From Prevotella sp. (lineage in GTDB: Bacteria; Bacteroidota; Bacteroidia; Bacteroidales; Bacteroidaceae): 35,064 nt of DNA. Of the stretch, positions 5,621-15,500 are shown piece by piece; the stretch's first letter is position 1; each line of letters begins with the position of its first letter. The translations under genes and the position numbers were made by a program. The DNA lies in the NCBI GenBank assembly GCA_017509155.1, contig JAFWQE010000123.1, positions 1 to 35,064 of the forward strand. Reading direction: 5' to 3'. Under the pieces are notes generated by a model. That model did not search any database. It was not told the DNA's origin and worked only from the letters and a program-made list of their open reading frames with translations.

Positions 5621-8248
5621 ATGAAGTATCTACAGACACTGTTGCTCGGTCTGCTGATGCCTGTGGCCATGATGGCCGGTGTGTGGGACACGCAGTACAA
5701 GCAGATAGAGCAGAGCATCCGCGAACCGCAGTTCCCCGACCGCGAGTTCCTCATCACGAAGTATGGCGCATCGCTCAAGGTGAACGACGCCGCCAAGAAC
5801 CAGAAGGCCATCAACAAGGCCATCGACGCCTGCTCGAAGGCTGGTGGCGGCCGCGTCATCGTGCCGGCAGGCACCTGGAACACGGGGGCCATCACGCTGA
5901 AGAGCCACGTGAACCTGGTCATCGAGGAGGGCGCCACGCTGCTCTTCGCCTTCGACCGCAAACTCTACCCGAACGTGCCGACGCGATGGGAGGGCCTGGA
6001 CTGCTGGAACTACCAGCCGCTCATCTATGCCTATCAGCAGACCGACGTGGCCATCACGGGCAAGGGCACCATCGACGGCAACGGCTCTGACGAGACGTGG
6101 TGGCTGATGAGCGGGAAGACGCCCAAGAGCAAGGACATCGTGGTGCCGGAGAAGCAGCAGAACCCGGGCGGAAGAGCCGACCTGCTGCGCTATGCCGAGG
6201 ACGGTGTCGACATGGACCTGCGCGTGTTTGGTGCCGGCAAGGGCCTGCGCCCGCAGCTGGTGAACCTGAACCAGTGCGACGGCATTCTCATTGAGGGTGT
6301 GACGATGCTGCGCTCGCCCTTCTGGGTGATGCACCCGCTGCTCTCGAAGAACGTCGTGGTGAGAAACGTGACGGTGTGGAACGAAGGCCCCAACGGCGAC
6401 GGGTGCGACCCGGAGTCGTGCGAGAACGTGCTCATTGAGGGCTGCACCTTCCACACGGGCGACGACTGCATCGCCATCAAGAGCGGCCGCAATGCCGACG
6501 GGCGCGCTGGGGCCACGGGGCGCTATGCAGGCATCCCGTCGAAGAACATCATCGTGAGAAACTGCGTGATGGAAGACGGACACGGCGGCGTGGTGATAGG
6601 CTCGGAGATTTCGGGCGGCTGCCAGAACGTGTTCGTGGAGAACTGCCAGATGGACTCGCCCAACCTGGACCGCGTGCTCCGCATCAAGACCAACTCGTGC
6701 CGCGGAGGCATCATCGAGAACATCTACATGCGCAACGTGGAGGTGGGCCAGTGTGGCGAGGCGGTGCTGAAAATCAACACCGACTACGAGCCCAAGGAGA
6801 TTTGCTGCCGCGGCTTCTACCCCATCGTGAGAAACGTGTACATGGAGGACGTGACGTGCAAGAAGTCGAAGTATGGCGTGATGATTGTGGGCTACGAGGC
6901 CGACTCGCTGGCCTACACCGTGAACAATATCCACGTGAAGAACTGCCGTTTCGACGGTGTGTTCAGCAAGCCCATCATGCAGACGGGCAAGGCTCAGAAC
7001 CTGCATTTCGACAACCTGATGATCAACGGCTCGCTGGTGCTTCAGGAGAAGCCTTGGAAGCACTATTCGGAGTGGCTCACCTATTCGGAGATGAAGCGCG
7101 TGCCCCGCTCCTACCTGCTCGACTTCTCGACGAAGCCCAAGTGGAGCTACGTCATGGGCATCGAGCTGGAGGGAATGCTCGACACCTATCTTAATTATGG
7201 CGGTGAGGACATTCGCCGGTATTGTCAGGAATACACCGACACGATGATCAACGCCAAGGGCGACATTCGCGGCTACAAGCTGCTCGACTATAACCTCGAC
7301 AACATCCGCACGGGCCACTTCGTGGCGCGCATGTATGAGCACTGGCCCGAGGCCAAGAACCTGACGGCCATGAAGACCATGATGAAGCAGCTGGAGAAGC
7401 AGCCCCGCACGAAGGCCGACCGCGTGTACTGGCACAAGGCCATCTACGCCTACCAGGTGTGGCTCGACGGCATCTTCATGGGTCTGCCCTTCTACGCCCT
7501 CACGGCCCGCGACCTGCTATCGCCCAAGAAGGCGCGCAAGATCTACGACGACGCCCTGCACCAGATAGCCATCACCTATGAGCGCACCCTCGACCCGAAG
7601 ACGGGACTCAACCGCCACGCCTACGACGAGAACCGCGACATGTTCTGGAGCGACAACGAGACGGGGCTCTCGCAACACTGCTGGGGACGCGCCCAGGGGT
7701 GGTACTCCATGGCGCTCATCGAGCTGCTCGACGCCCTGCCCGAGGACTACGCACGGCGCCAGGAGGTGATAGACCTGCTGAAGAAAGACCTCGACGCCGT
7801 CATCAAGTGGCAGGACAAGAAGACGGGGGTGTGGTATCAGGTGATGGACTCGCCCACACGCGAGGGCAACTACCTGGAGAGCACCTGCTCGGCCATGTTC
7901 GCCTACGTGCTGCTCAAGGCCTACAACAAGGGCTATCTGGGCGAGAAATACCGCGATGCGGGCATCAAGGCCTACAAGGGCATCATCGACAACTTCATCC
8001 GCGTGAACGCCGACAAGACCATCTCGCTCACCAACTGCTGCTCGGTGGCCGGACTGGGTCCGGGCATCAGTCCCTCGGTGCTGAAGGCCGCGCCCAACGT
8101 GAAGGAGAACCGCCGTCGCGACGGGTCGTATGAATACTATCTGAGCGAGCCCATCCGCGACAACGACGCCAAGGGCGTAGGCCCCTTCATCTGGGCTAGC
8201 CTCGAGATTGAGCAGATGGGATACGACGTGAATTCATTCAACAAGTAA
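5621..8248 (+). CDS. Secreted two-enzyme fusion: GH28 polygalacturonase + GH105 unsaturated galacturonyl hydrolase
   Basis: The 875-residue protein has a signal peptide (MKYLQTLLLGLLMPVAMMAG). The GH28 beta-helix (~25-480) carries all four family motifs: NGD (258-260), GDD (280-282), GHG (320-322) and RIK (354-356), so hydrolysis of alpha-1,4-galacturonan is expected. The C-terminal (alpha/alpha)6 barrel (~500-870) is GH105, with WLDG (614-617, catalytic-type Asp616), GRAQGWY (689-695) and a conserved EGNYLESTCSAMFAYVLLKA-like segment. This class removes the 4,5-unsaturated uronate left by pectate or rhamnogalacturonan lyases. Joining a hydrolase to the enzyme that trims lyase products links the two routes of pectin breakdown. 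It is the first gene of the pectin locus, with its own promoter; the 42 extra codons upstream cross that promoter. Confidence 0.93.
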   Translation: MKYLQTLLLGLLMPVAMMAGVWDTQYKQIEQSIREPQFPDREFLITKYGASLKVNDAAKNQKAINKAIDACSKAGGGRVIVPAGTWNTGAITLKSHVNLVIEEGATLLFAFDRKLYPNVPTRWEGLDCWNYQPLIYAYQQTDVAITGKGTIDGNGSDETWWLMSGKTPKSKDIVVPEKQQNPGGRADLLRYAEDGVDMDLRVFGAGKGLRPQLVNLNQCDGILIEGVTMLRSPFWVMHPLLSKNVVVRNVTVWNEGPNGDGCDPESCENVLIEGCTFHTGDDCIAIKSGRNADGRAGATGRYAGIPSKNIIVRNCVMEDGHGGVVIGSEISGGCQNVFVENCQMDSPNLDRVLRIKTNSCRGGIIENIYMRNVEVGQCGEAVLKINTDYEPKEICCRGFYPIVRNVYMEDVTCKKSKYGVMIVGYEADSLAYTVNNIHVKNCRFDGVFSKPIMQTGKAQNLHFDNLMINGSLVLQEKPWKHYSEWLTYSEMKRVPRSYLLDFSTKPKWSYVMGIELEGMLDTYLNYGGEDIRRYCQEYTDTMINAKGDIRGYKLLDYNLDNIRTGHFVARMYEHWPEAKNLTAMKTMMKQLEKQPRTKADRVYWHKAIYAYQVWLDGIFMGLPFYALTARDLLSPKKARKIYDDALHQIAITYERTLDPKTGLNRHAYDENRDMFWSDNETGLSQHCWGRAQGWYSMALIELLDALPEDYARRQEVIDLLKKDLDAVIKWQDKKTGVWYQVMDSPTREGNYLESTCSAMFAYVLLKAYNKGYLGEKYRDAGIKAYKGIIDNFIRVNADKTISLTNCCSVAGLGPGISPSVLKAAPNVKENRRRDGSYEYYLSEPIRDNDAKGVGPFIWASLEIEQMGYDVNSFNK

Positions 8249-8259
8249 GGAGGGTTTTA

Positions 8260-8476
8260 AGGAGTTATTCAAGGAGTTGCAGGAGTTCAGGAGTTGCAGG
8301 AGTTGCAGACGTTACTATTATCCGCATCAAGTATCGTCCACGACTCCCAGACTCCTCAAAAATGGAATCGAAAAGACCTATCGTCCAAACTCCCAAACTC
8401 CCAGACTCCTAAACTCCCCAAAAAGGAAGCGAAAAGAACTATCGTCCAATCTCCCAATCTCCCCAAAGAAACTCCA
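8260..8476. repeat. Inverted heptad array, locus B
   Basis: The left arm (8260-8307) has units AGGAGTTGC / AGGAGTTC. The spacer holds GTTACT and CCGCATCAAGTATCGTCCA (8322-8340). The right arm (8341-8476) has units CAAACTCCCA and ACTCCTAA. Inside the right arm the block ...TATCGTCCAAACTCCC or TATCGTCCAATCTCCC recurs twice (near 8379 and 8440). The array fills the whole gap between the two pectinase genes. Confidence 0.8.
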
Positions 8477-8504
8477 AACAACAAACATTTTCATCAATAC
8501 AAAT

Positions 8505-10271
8505 ATGACCTCAAAGAAAAGAACATCAGCACTGGCAACAGCCCTCTTTATGGCCCTTTGCACATGGGCCCAGGCTCCCGCATTCCCCGGTGCTGAAGGC
8601 CACGGACGCTTTACGACAGGCGGACGCGGCGGCGAAGTGAGACACGTGACAACCCTCGAAGACGACGGCAAGACCAGCACCAAGGGAACCTTGCGATGGG
8701 CCGTCAACGGGTCGACGAAGAAAACCGTGGTGTTCGACGTGGGCGGAATCATCGCCCTGAAGAAAGAGCTCGTCATCGGCAACAACACCACCATAGCCGG
8801 ACAGACCGCACCCGCGCCAGGCATCACCCTGCGCTACTACACCGTGCGACCGGGCGAGAACAACATCATACGCTTCATTCGCTTCCGACGCGGTGAGGAG
8901 GTCGACGTCAATGACGGCGCCGACGCCACATGGCAACGCGAGAAGAAGAACATCATACTCGACCACTGCTCCTTCTCATGGAGCATCGACGAGATAGCCT
9001 CGTTCTACGACAACCGCAACTTCACCATGCAATGGTGCACCCTCGGCGAGGCACTGGCCAACCCTGGTCACACCAAGGGCGAGCACAGCTACGGAGGCAT
9101 CTGGGGAGGCAAGGGAGCATCGTTCCACCACAACTTCCTCTGCCACATGCAGAACCGCGCTCCCCGCTTCTGCGGCGCACGCTACGGATGGACCGGCTAC
9201 GACAACACCCAGTACTCCAACCCCATACAAGGCGAGATCGTGGACTTCCGCAACTGCGTGATGTACAACTGGGGCAACGGCAACGGCTGCTACGGAGGCA
9301 CCGGCGGCGGCAATATCAACATCGTGAACAACTACTACAAGGCCGGTCCCGCCACTTCGAACAAGACACGCGTGACGCAGGTCTCGGTGGCAACGTCGAG
9401 CAACGCCTCGGGCTCTGCCTACATGGGCTATTGCGCACGCTACTACATCAACGGCAACTATGTGGCTGCCGCAGGCGACAAGGCTCAGGACTACGACTGG
9501 CAGGGCGTCATCTACGACTCGGGAACCTCCACCATCAACGGCGAGCGCTACTGCCCCGACGCCAAGCACCTCTACGGTGAGAACGTCACCTACGTGAAGA
9601 ACACTGGCGGCGTGGATTGCGTCAGCATTAAGCTCGACCAGCCCGTGCCGACCGGCGAGGTGACCACCCATAGCGCCACCACCGCCTTCGAGAAAGTGCT
9701 CGCCTACGTGGGCGCATCGCTACATCGCGACAACGTGGACGCACGCTACATGGACGAAGCACGCAACGGCACCACCACCTACATAGGCACGGCCGCGAAG
9801 ACCGGCGACGGCAAGACCATTCAGCACCGGCCGGGCATTCTCGACTACGTGCGCGACCAGGGACCCTATGAGCTCGCATCGACATCGAGGCCCGAAAACT
9901 GGGACACCGACCAGGACGGAATGTCGGACGAATGGGAAACGGCCAACGGGCTGAACCCCAACGACGCCTCCGACGCCAGCCTCTTCACGCTCGACGGCAA
10001 GCAGTGGTATTCCAATCTCGAAGTCTACCTCAACAGCATCGTGGAGCCCATCATGAAGGCAGGCAATGAAGACGCGTTACAGGCCGTGGAAGAATACTAT
10101 CCCGCATGCGTCAACACCGCCATCGCAACGCCCTCAGCCGGCGGCGACATCAGAAAGGTGGAGTTCTTCAGCCCAGACGGCACGCGCCTCAGCTCGCCGC
10201 AGAAGGGCGTCAACGTCCGACGCACCACCTTCAGCAACGGGCAGAGAAAGTCGGAAAAGATTGCATTGTAG
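8505..10271 (+). CDS. Secreted PL1 family pectate lyase with calcium-type repeat and C-terminal tail
   Basis: The 588-residue protein starts MTSKKRTSALATALFMALCTWAQA (signal peptide). A PL1 beta-helix follows (~25-420): AFPGAEGHGRFTTGGRGG, the NTTIAGQTAPAPG turn, LDHCSFSWSIDE (Asp153-His154) and NRAPRFCGAR (catalytic-type Arg near 218-221). These enzymes cleave de-esterified homogalacturonan by beta-elimination with calcium. Near residue 465 is a thrombospondin-3-like DTDQDGMSDEWETANGLNPND motif, probably calcium-binding. The protein ends in a short tail (FFSPDGTRLSSPQKGVNVR..) related to the tails of three other proteins here. The ATG at 8505 was chosen because the upstream frame runs through the repeat array and has no signal peptide. 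Confidence 0.9.
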   Translation: MTSKKRTSALATALFMALCTWAQAPAFPGAEGHGRFTTGGRGGEVRHVTTLEDDGKTSTKGTLRWAVNGSTKKTVVFDVGGIIALKKELVIGNNTTIAGQTAPAPGITLRYYTVRPGENNIIRFIRFRRGEEVDVNDGADATWQREKKNIILDHCSFSWSIDEIASFYDNRNFTMQWCTLGEALANPGHTKGEHSYGGIWGGKGASFHHNFLCHMQNRAPRFCGARYGWTGYDNTQYSNPIQGEIVDFRNCVMYNWGNGNGCYGGTGGGNINIVNNYYKAGPATSNKTRVTQVSVATSSNASGSAYMGYCARYYINGNYVAAAGDKAQDYDWQGVIYDSGTSTINGERYCPDAKHLYGENVTYVKNTGGVDCVSIKLDQPVPTGEVTTHSATTAFEKVLAYVGASLHRDNVDARYMDEARNGTTTYIGTAAKTGDGKTIQHRPGILDYVRDQGPYELASTSRPENWDTDQDGMSDEWETANGLNPNDASDASLFTLDGKQWYSNLEVYLNSIVEPIMKAGNEDALQAVEEYYPACVNTAIATPSAGGDIRKVEFFSPDGTRLSSPQKGVNVRRTTFSNGQRKSEKIAL

Positions 10272-10314
10272 AAAGGTGATGTTGATAGACGGTTTTGAGC
10301 ATTGTACCTAACTC

Positions 10315-10416
10315 TCAGGAGTTCAGAAGTTCAGGAGTTCAGAAGTTCAGAAGTTACTTTTTGTCCGCATCAAGTATCGTCCAGACTCCCAAACTCCCAG
10401 ACTCCCAAACTCCCCA
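10315..10416. repeat. Inverted heptad array, locus C
   Basis: The left arm (10315-10354) has units AGGAGTTC / AGAAGTTC. The spacer has GTTACT and CCGCATCAAGTATCGTCCA (10365-10383), the same 19 bases as at locus B. The right arm (10383-10416) is ACTCCCAAACTCCCAGACTC and onward. Between 10417 and 10538 the sequence is AT-rich and shows no gene. Confidence 0.8.
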
Positions 10417-10538
10417 AAAGACTGCCAGAAATAGTCAAATAATACAATTGTCAATCAATCGTAAATAGTAAATAGTCATATAGTAAATAATAAATTAGGT
10501 ACGCGCAAGAGCCTCCTAAATATAATAAAGTATAATTA

Positions 10539-10573
10539 GTAGCAATGCAATTTGGCGCATTGCTACTTTTTTT
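10539..10573 (+). terminator. Perfect hairpin terminator overlapping the next promoter
   Basis: GTAGCAATGC (10539-10548) and GCATTGCTAC (10557-10566) form a 10-bp perfect stem followed by seven T. It would end upstream (PL1) transcription. Its loop contains the TTTG of the next promoter. Confidence 0.75.
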
Positions 10574-10582
10574 GTAACTTCG
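10551..10582 (+). promoter_or_regulatory. Promoter of the secreted anchor-domain protein gene
   Basis: TTTG (10551-10554), 20 bases, then TAACTTCG (10575-10582; one mismatch to TAnnTTTG), 41 bases before the ATG. It is physically interleaved with the terminator hairpin at 10539-10573. Confidence 0.55.
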
Positions 10583-10622
10583 CGCACAAATAGTATTATT
10601 AACCATTTAAAACAAGTAAGAC

Positions 10623-12260
10623 ATGAGAAAAACATTACGCTATTCATTGCTTCTGCTTCTCACCATGCTCTTTGGGCAGGCGCAGGCCGCAGAAGTGAAA
10701 ATCGACTTCAACGCCATGAACGTGGCCACGTCATCGGGCTCGGGCGAGAACTATGTGGCCGACGGCGACATCAATGAAACGTGGACCTACACGCAGGACG
10801 GCGTCACCATCAGCGTGTCGCCGAAAAACGAGGACGTGACCAATCCCAACCGCTTCTGGGGCACCAACAACGGCCCTCAGCTGCGTTGCTATTCGGGCAC
10901 CATCACCGTTTCTGCCTCTGAGACCATCTCGTCAATCGAGTTCGCAAAGAACCAAAGCAACTTCAACCTCACGCCCTCAACAGGCACCCTCGACGGAACT
11001 GTGTGGACGGGAAGTGCCAACGAGGTGGTGTTCACCGTCAACAAGAACACCCAGCTGAACAGCATCACCGTGACACTGGGCGGCGGAGGCACCGTTGACC
11101 CGCCACAAGACGAGGCCGTGAACATTGCCGGATTCAAGACACTCAACAAGGGCGATGAAGCCACGCTGAAGCTCGAGAACGCCCAGGTGCTCTTTGCTTA
11201 TAACAAAGACATCTTCGTACGCGACGCCAGCGGAGCCATTGACTTCTACAACACCAGCCTCGCCTACGAGACCAACGAGATGCTCAACGGAACCATCAAG
11301 GGCAAGTTCGACGTCTACAACAACATGCCCGAACTGGTGGCTGGCGGCAACTTCGAGGTCAACGTGACCGCCACTGCCGGAAGTGCCGCCAAGCCCGTGG
11401 AACTGACCATCGCTCAGGCCAACATGAACTATGCCTGCGACCTCATCACCATCAAGGGACTCACACTCCGTCAGGACGGAAACAACTGGTATGGCGACGC
11501 CAATGGTGCCAGCATTCAGGTGTACGACAAGTTCCGCCTGGGCTATACGCCCGAGGAAGGCAAGACCTATGACATCACCGGTATTCTGGTGCCCTACAAG
11601 GAGAACTTCGAGATCTGCCCGATTGCAGACTTCACCAGCGGCGTGACGCCCGAGCCTCCCACCGGTGACATTCTCAATGTGACCTTCCTCGAGGACCTCG
11701 GAGGCTTCACCATCGACGACGGCCAGCTGCCCGAAGGCATTAGCTTCGTATGGACTCAGGATTCTCGCTATGGTGCCAAGGCTTCTGCCTATGTCAACAA
11801 CACCCGCTACGCAACCAATGCGTGGCTCATCTCGCCTGAGGTAGACCTCACCGCCTACACCGACGTGATGCTCACCTTCGAGCACACGGGCAAATTCTTT
11901 GGCGAAATGGACAGAGAGGCAACACTCTGGGCCAAGGAGGTTGGCGCCAGCAACTGGAAGCAGCTCACCATCAACACCTACATGACAGGTAACGACTGGA
12001 CCTACGTAACCAACGAGACCAGCCTCGGCGACTACAACGGCAAGAAGATGCAGTTTGCCTTTGTCTACAAGAGCAGCGACACCATTGCAGCCACATGGGA
12101 GGTGAAGAACGTGAAGGTGACTGGCAATGCCAACACCGCCATTCAGGCCGTGAACGCCGACCGTCAGGAAGGCATTCGCTACAACCTCAGCGGTCAGCGC
12201 GTTTCTGACAACTACAAGGGCGTAGTAATTGAGAACGGCAAGAAGATGATTGTCAAGTAA
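10623..12260 (+). CDS. Secreted choice-of-anchor/cleaved-adhesin-type protein of the pectin locus
   Basis: The 545-residue protein has a signal peptide (RYSLLLLLTMLFGQAQA) and no enzymatic motif that I recognise. By eye there are three beta-rich parts. Residues ~22-155 are a beta-sandwich-like domain with WGTNNGPQLRCYSG. Residues ~165-340 are an OB-fold-like domain (GDEATLKLENAQVLFAYNKDIFVRDASGAIDFYN). Residues ~350-510 resemble choice-of-anchor J/cleaved-adhesin domains (TNAWLISPEVDLTAYTDVMLTFEHTGKF). It ends with the YNLSGQRVSDNYKGVVIENG-type tail shared within this locus. A likely role is binding pectin or another polysaccharide outside the cell; that is inferred from position and fold. 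Confidence 0.7.
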   Translation: MRKTLRYSLLLLLTMLFGQAQAAEVKIDFNAMNVATSSGSGENYVADGDINETWTYTQDGVTISVSPKNEDVTNPNRFWGTNNGPQLRCYSGTITVSASETISSIEFAKNQSNFNLTPSTGTLDGTVWTGSANEVVFTVNKNTQLNSITVTLGGGGTVDPPQDEAVNIAGFKTLNKGDEATLKLENAQVLFAYNKDIFVRDASGAIDFYNTSLAYETNEMLNGTIKGKFDVYNNMPELVAGGNFEVNVTATAGSAAKPVELTIAQANMNYACDLITIKGLTLRQDGNNWYGDANGASIQVYDKFRLGYTPEEGKTYDITGILVPYKENFEICPIADFTSGVTPEPPTGDILNVTFLEDLGGFTIDDGQLPEGISFVWTQDSRYGAKASAYVNNTRYATNAWLISPEVDLTAYTDVMLTFEHTGKFFGEMDREATLWAKEVGASNWKQLTINTYMTGNDWTYVTNETSLGDYNGKKMQFAFVYKSSDTIAATWEVKNVKVTGNANTAIQAVNADRQEGIRYNLSGQRVSDNYKGVVIENGKKMIVK

Positions 12261-12336
12261 TAACATTCACACAACAAACTGATAGCCAACAAGAAAGCAG
12301 TTAAACGCTCAACTGGCTATCAAACCAGATTTCATC

Positions 12337-12380
12337 AGCGGAGTATCTCGGCAATGAGGTGCTCCGCTTTCCTTTTCTTC
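12337..12380 (+). terminator. Terminator after the anchor-domain protein gene
   Basis: AGCGGAG (12337-12343) and CTCCGCT (12362-12368) close a stem with an inner CTC/GAG pair, followed by TTCCTTTTCTTC. A second, weaker stem TGATAGCCA / TGGCTATCA precedes it (12281-12322). Confidence 0.65.
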
Positions 12381-12467
12381 ATCCATCCGTCTCTACTCCA
12401 GAACTCTCGAAAGTGAAGTAAAAAACAAAAATAATGTAAAAAGTACACGCCTTTGAAAAAAAAACAT

Positions 12468-12475
12468 TAACTTTG
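12468..12475 (+). promoter_or_regulatory. Promoter -7 element of the pectin methylesterase gene
   Basis: TAACTTTG is a full -7 match 67 bases before the ATG. No TTTG is present at the expected -33 spacing (the nearest is only 12 bases upstream), so it may be weak or need an activator. Confidence 0.5.
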
Positions 12476-12541
12476 TGCCCACAAACTTACTTTCTAAAAT
12501 CGAACAAACATTCATCTATTAAAAACTAATTACAAATCATC

Positions 12542-15500
12542 ATGGAGAAAAAAAGAAGATGGGGCCTTTTGTGCCTCTTGCTGATGGCAACGTTGTTTGC
12601 CTCGGCACAGACTTCGTTCAAGGATTTCAAGGTCGACCTGACCAACGGAAACCTTCTGAGCGAAACGGAGATTTCCAACAAGTCTGCCGTCTCCCTGGGC
12701 ATTGCCGTGGCCGATGATGGCACCGTGAGCCGAGTGGCAAGCGATGCGTCCGACGCCGTGGCCGTGCTGAGTGGCAAGTTCCATTCCAACGAACACGGAT
12801 GGCAGAACTTCTCGTCGACAGTGAGCGTTCCCGGCCCAGTGAAGATTACCTTTGGCACCTGCGCCTGGGGAGGCGACGTCACCGTGAAAGACGCCTCGGG
12901 GCAGGCCGTGGCCACGTTCAACACCAACACCGGTGCCTGCTACCACCAGAACAAGACCGACAACATCGTGTCGGGCTATTACAAAGGCAGTGCCACCACA
13001 CTGACCATCTCGGGGGGCAGCTATGTGCCCTACTTCGCCGTGGAGCAGGTGGACGAAAGCGAGATTCCTTCAGACATCAAGATTGCATTCTCGCTGGGCA
13101 ACAACCAGGCCGAGGGAACCCTGCCCTCAGAAGAAACGGCCGCCATTGGCAGCGACTACACCCTTCCCCTCAACCGCACGCTCTATGCCGAGGGAAAGAC
13201 CCTGACGGGATGGACCGACGGACAGACAACCTACAAGCCCGGCGACACCTTCAAGGCTGGCGACACCAACATCACGCTGACTGCCGTGTTCACCGACAAT
13301 GCCGTGACACTGGCCGACCGCACAGACGCCGTGACGCTCAACTGGGACTTCCAGCGCAAGAACGGCGCGCCATTGCTCAACTATCAGAACAAGACCGGCA
13401 TCTACGTTACTCAGGCCAATGTCAACGGCCAGGTGATTGACGTGAAGCTCGACTTCGACACCAACAACCAAGGCAAGCTGGCCAACGGCAACTGGACCGA
13501 CTGGGCTCAGGTGAACGCCGGCACCAAGTTCACCGTACCCTCGTGCAAGGGTGCCGTCGTAGCGATGGAAGCCTACAGCGCCATCACCACAACGACCATA
13601 GACGGACAGACCGACTACACACAAGGACAGACCATCAGCTACACCATTGCCAACACGGCCGAGACCATCGACATCGTCATCGGCGACGGTTCCTACTATC
13701 GCTACATCAAGGTAACACTTCCCGTAGTGGAGCAAAGCGGAGGCCAGACCTTCGACAATGCGGCCTCCAACATTGTGTGGGCCCTGAACGACGTTGACAC
13801 CTACGCCATGCCCAACACGCAGGAACCCGACGGTGCCTTCTCGCTGGCCACCGTCAGCGTGGGCGACTTCACTGTGTCGGTAGATGCTCCGTCGGCAGGT
13901 GCCAACTCAGGCATCAAGATGCTGAAGCTTCAGCCCAGCGGCGACAACACCTCGATAGAGTTTATCGTCAAGCCCACCAAGGGCCTTACCTTCACTCCCA
14001 CCAAGGTATCTGCCAAAGTGGCCCGATTCGGCACCGATGGCGGCACTATCGACGTGTCAGTGAAGAATGCCGAGGGCGAAACCCAGACACTGGCAACCGG
14101 ACTGATTCCCGCCCGCAACAACAAGACGCAGGCTGACGACGCAAAGGGCAGCGACCCCAAATACACCACGGAGTTCACGTTCGACGTGCCTGCCACACTG
14201 GCCTCCAGCGAAAGCTTCACCCTCGTGGTGACCGAGAGCGGACTGGCCAACACGAAGCAGTGGGGCATCGGCGACGTGCACATTGAAGGAAAGGTGAACG
14301 GAACCACCGAGGCCGTGGCCAAGCACACCTTTGCCATCAAGGCCAACCCCGAACAGGGAGGCTCCGTCAACGTTTATCCACAGGGAACTGAGTTCGACGA
14401 GGGCACAGAGCTCAAGCTCACCGCCACAAAGAACTTCGGCTACAAGTTCATCAACTGGACCGATGCCGCCGGAGCCGTCGTCTCCACAGACAACGTGTTC
14501 AACTACACACTGATGGCAGACGCCGAGCTGACAGCCAACTTCGAGGCCGTGAACACCCACGAGCTGAAATATGCCGTTGAGGGCGGTGCCAATCTCTATC
14601 AGGTGCAGCCCTCGCCCGCACCCTTCGTCACCGCCGACGGCAAAAAGATGTATGAGGAAGGCACCGAGGTGACACTCACCGCTTCGACCAACCCCCTCGT
14701 GAGCTTCAGCAACTGGAGCAACGGCGACACTTCGTCGGAAATCAAGGTCGTGATGGACAACGACGTGGAGCTCACCGCCACCTACTCGGCCATCGACTAC
14801 ATCGTGGGCTGGGACTTCTACCTGCCCGGCAACAGCAGCCGCGTGGCCGACTTCTACAGCACCAGCGACAACGACGCCACCCAACTCATCCTCATCGACG
14901 AGGACGGCAACACGCAGGCATGGCTCGACAAGAGCACGCAGGGCGCTGGCGGCTACGAGACCATGGCGGGAGCTGCCGTCAACTGGAAAGAGGTGGGCCG
15001 CTACCACTTCCAGACGAAGATGAACGCCAAGGACTTCACCAACATCAAGGTGAAGAGCCAGCTGCTCTACAACTTCAACGCCCATCCGCACATCACGCTC
15101 GACTGGTCGGCCGACGGCGAGAACTGGCAGACGGTGGGCGAAGTGACCATGGAGACCGCAAAGACCATCTACGACCTCGACGTCACCCTGCCTGCTGAAG
15201 CCGACCACTGCGAGACGCTCTACATACGCTGGATGCCCGACACGCAGAGCACTCTGGTAGGTTCGGCCTCTGAAAACGACGGAACGTCTATCTCCAACAT
15301 CTTCGTCATTGCCGACGCTGCTATCTTCGACGATGGCACGGCCCCGGTGCTTGTGTCTACCGTTCCCGAGAGCGGAGCCACCGGTGCATCGGCCAATGGC
15401 CGCATCGTTCTCAACTTCGACGAGAAGGTGAAGCTCACCGACAACGCCAAGGCCACGCTCAACGGCGACGCACTGGCGCTCACGGCATCGGGCAAAACGG

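Noticed and set aside
5630..7435. 601-codon open frame on the minus strand
   Set aside because: It is antisense to the GH28-GH105 gene, which has all catalytic motifs; the composition is typical of a shadow frame.
8277..8504. N-terminal extension of the first PL1 lyase
   Set aside because: It reads through the AACTCC repeat array and lacks a start codon context; the signal peptide begins at 8505.
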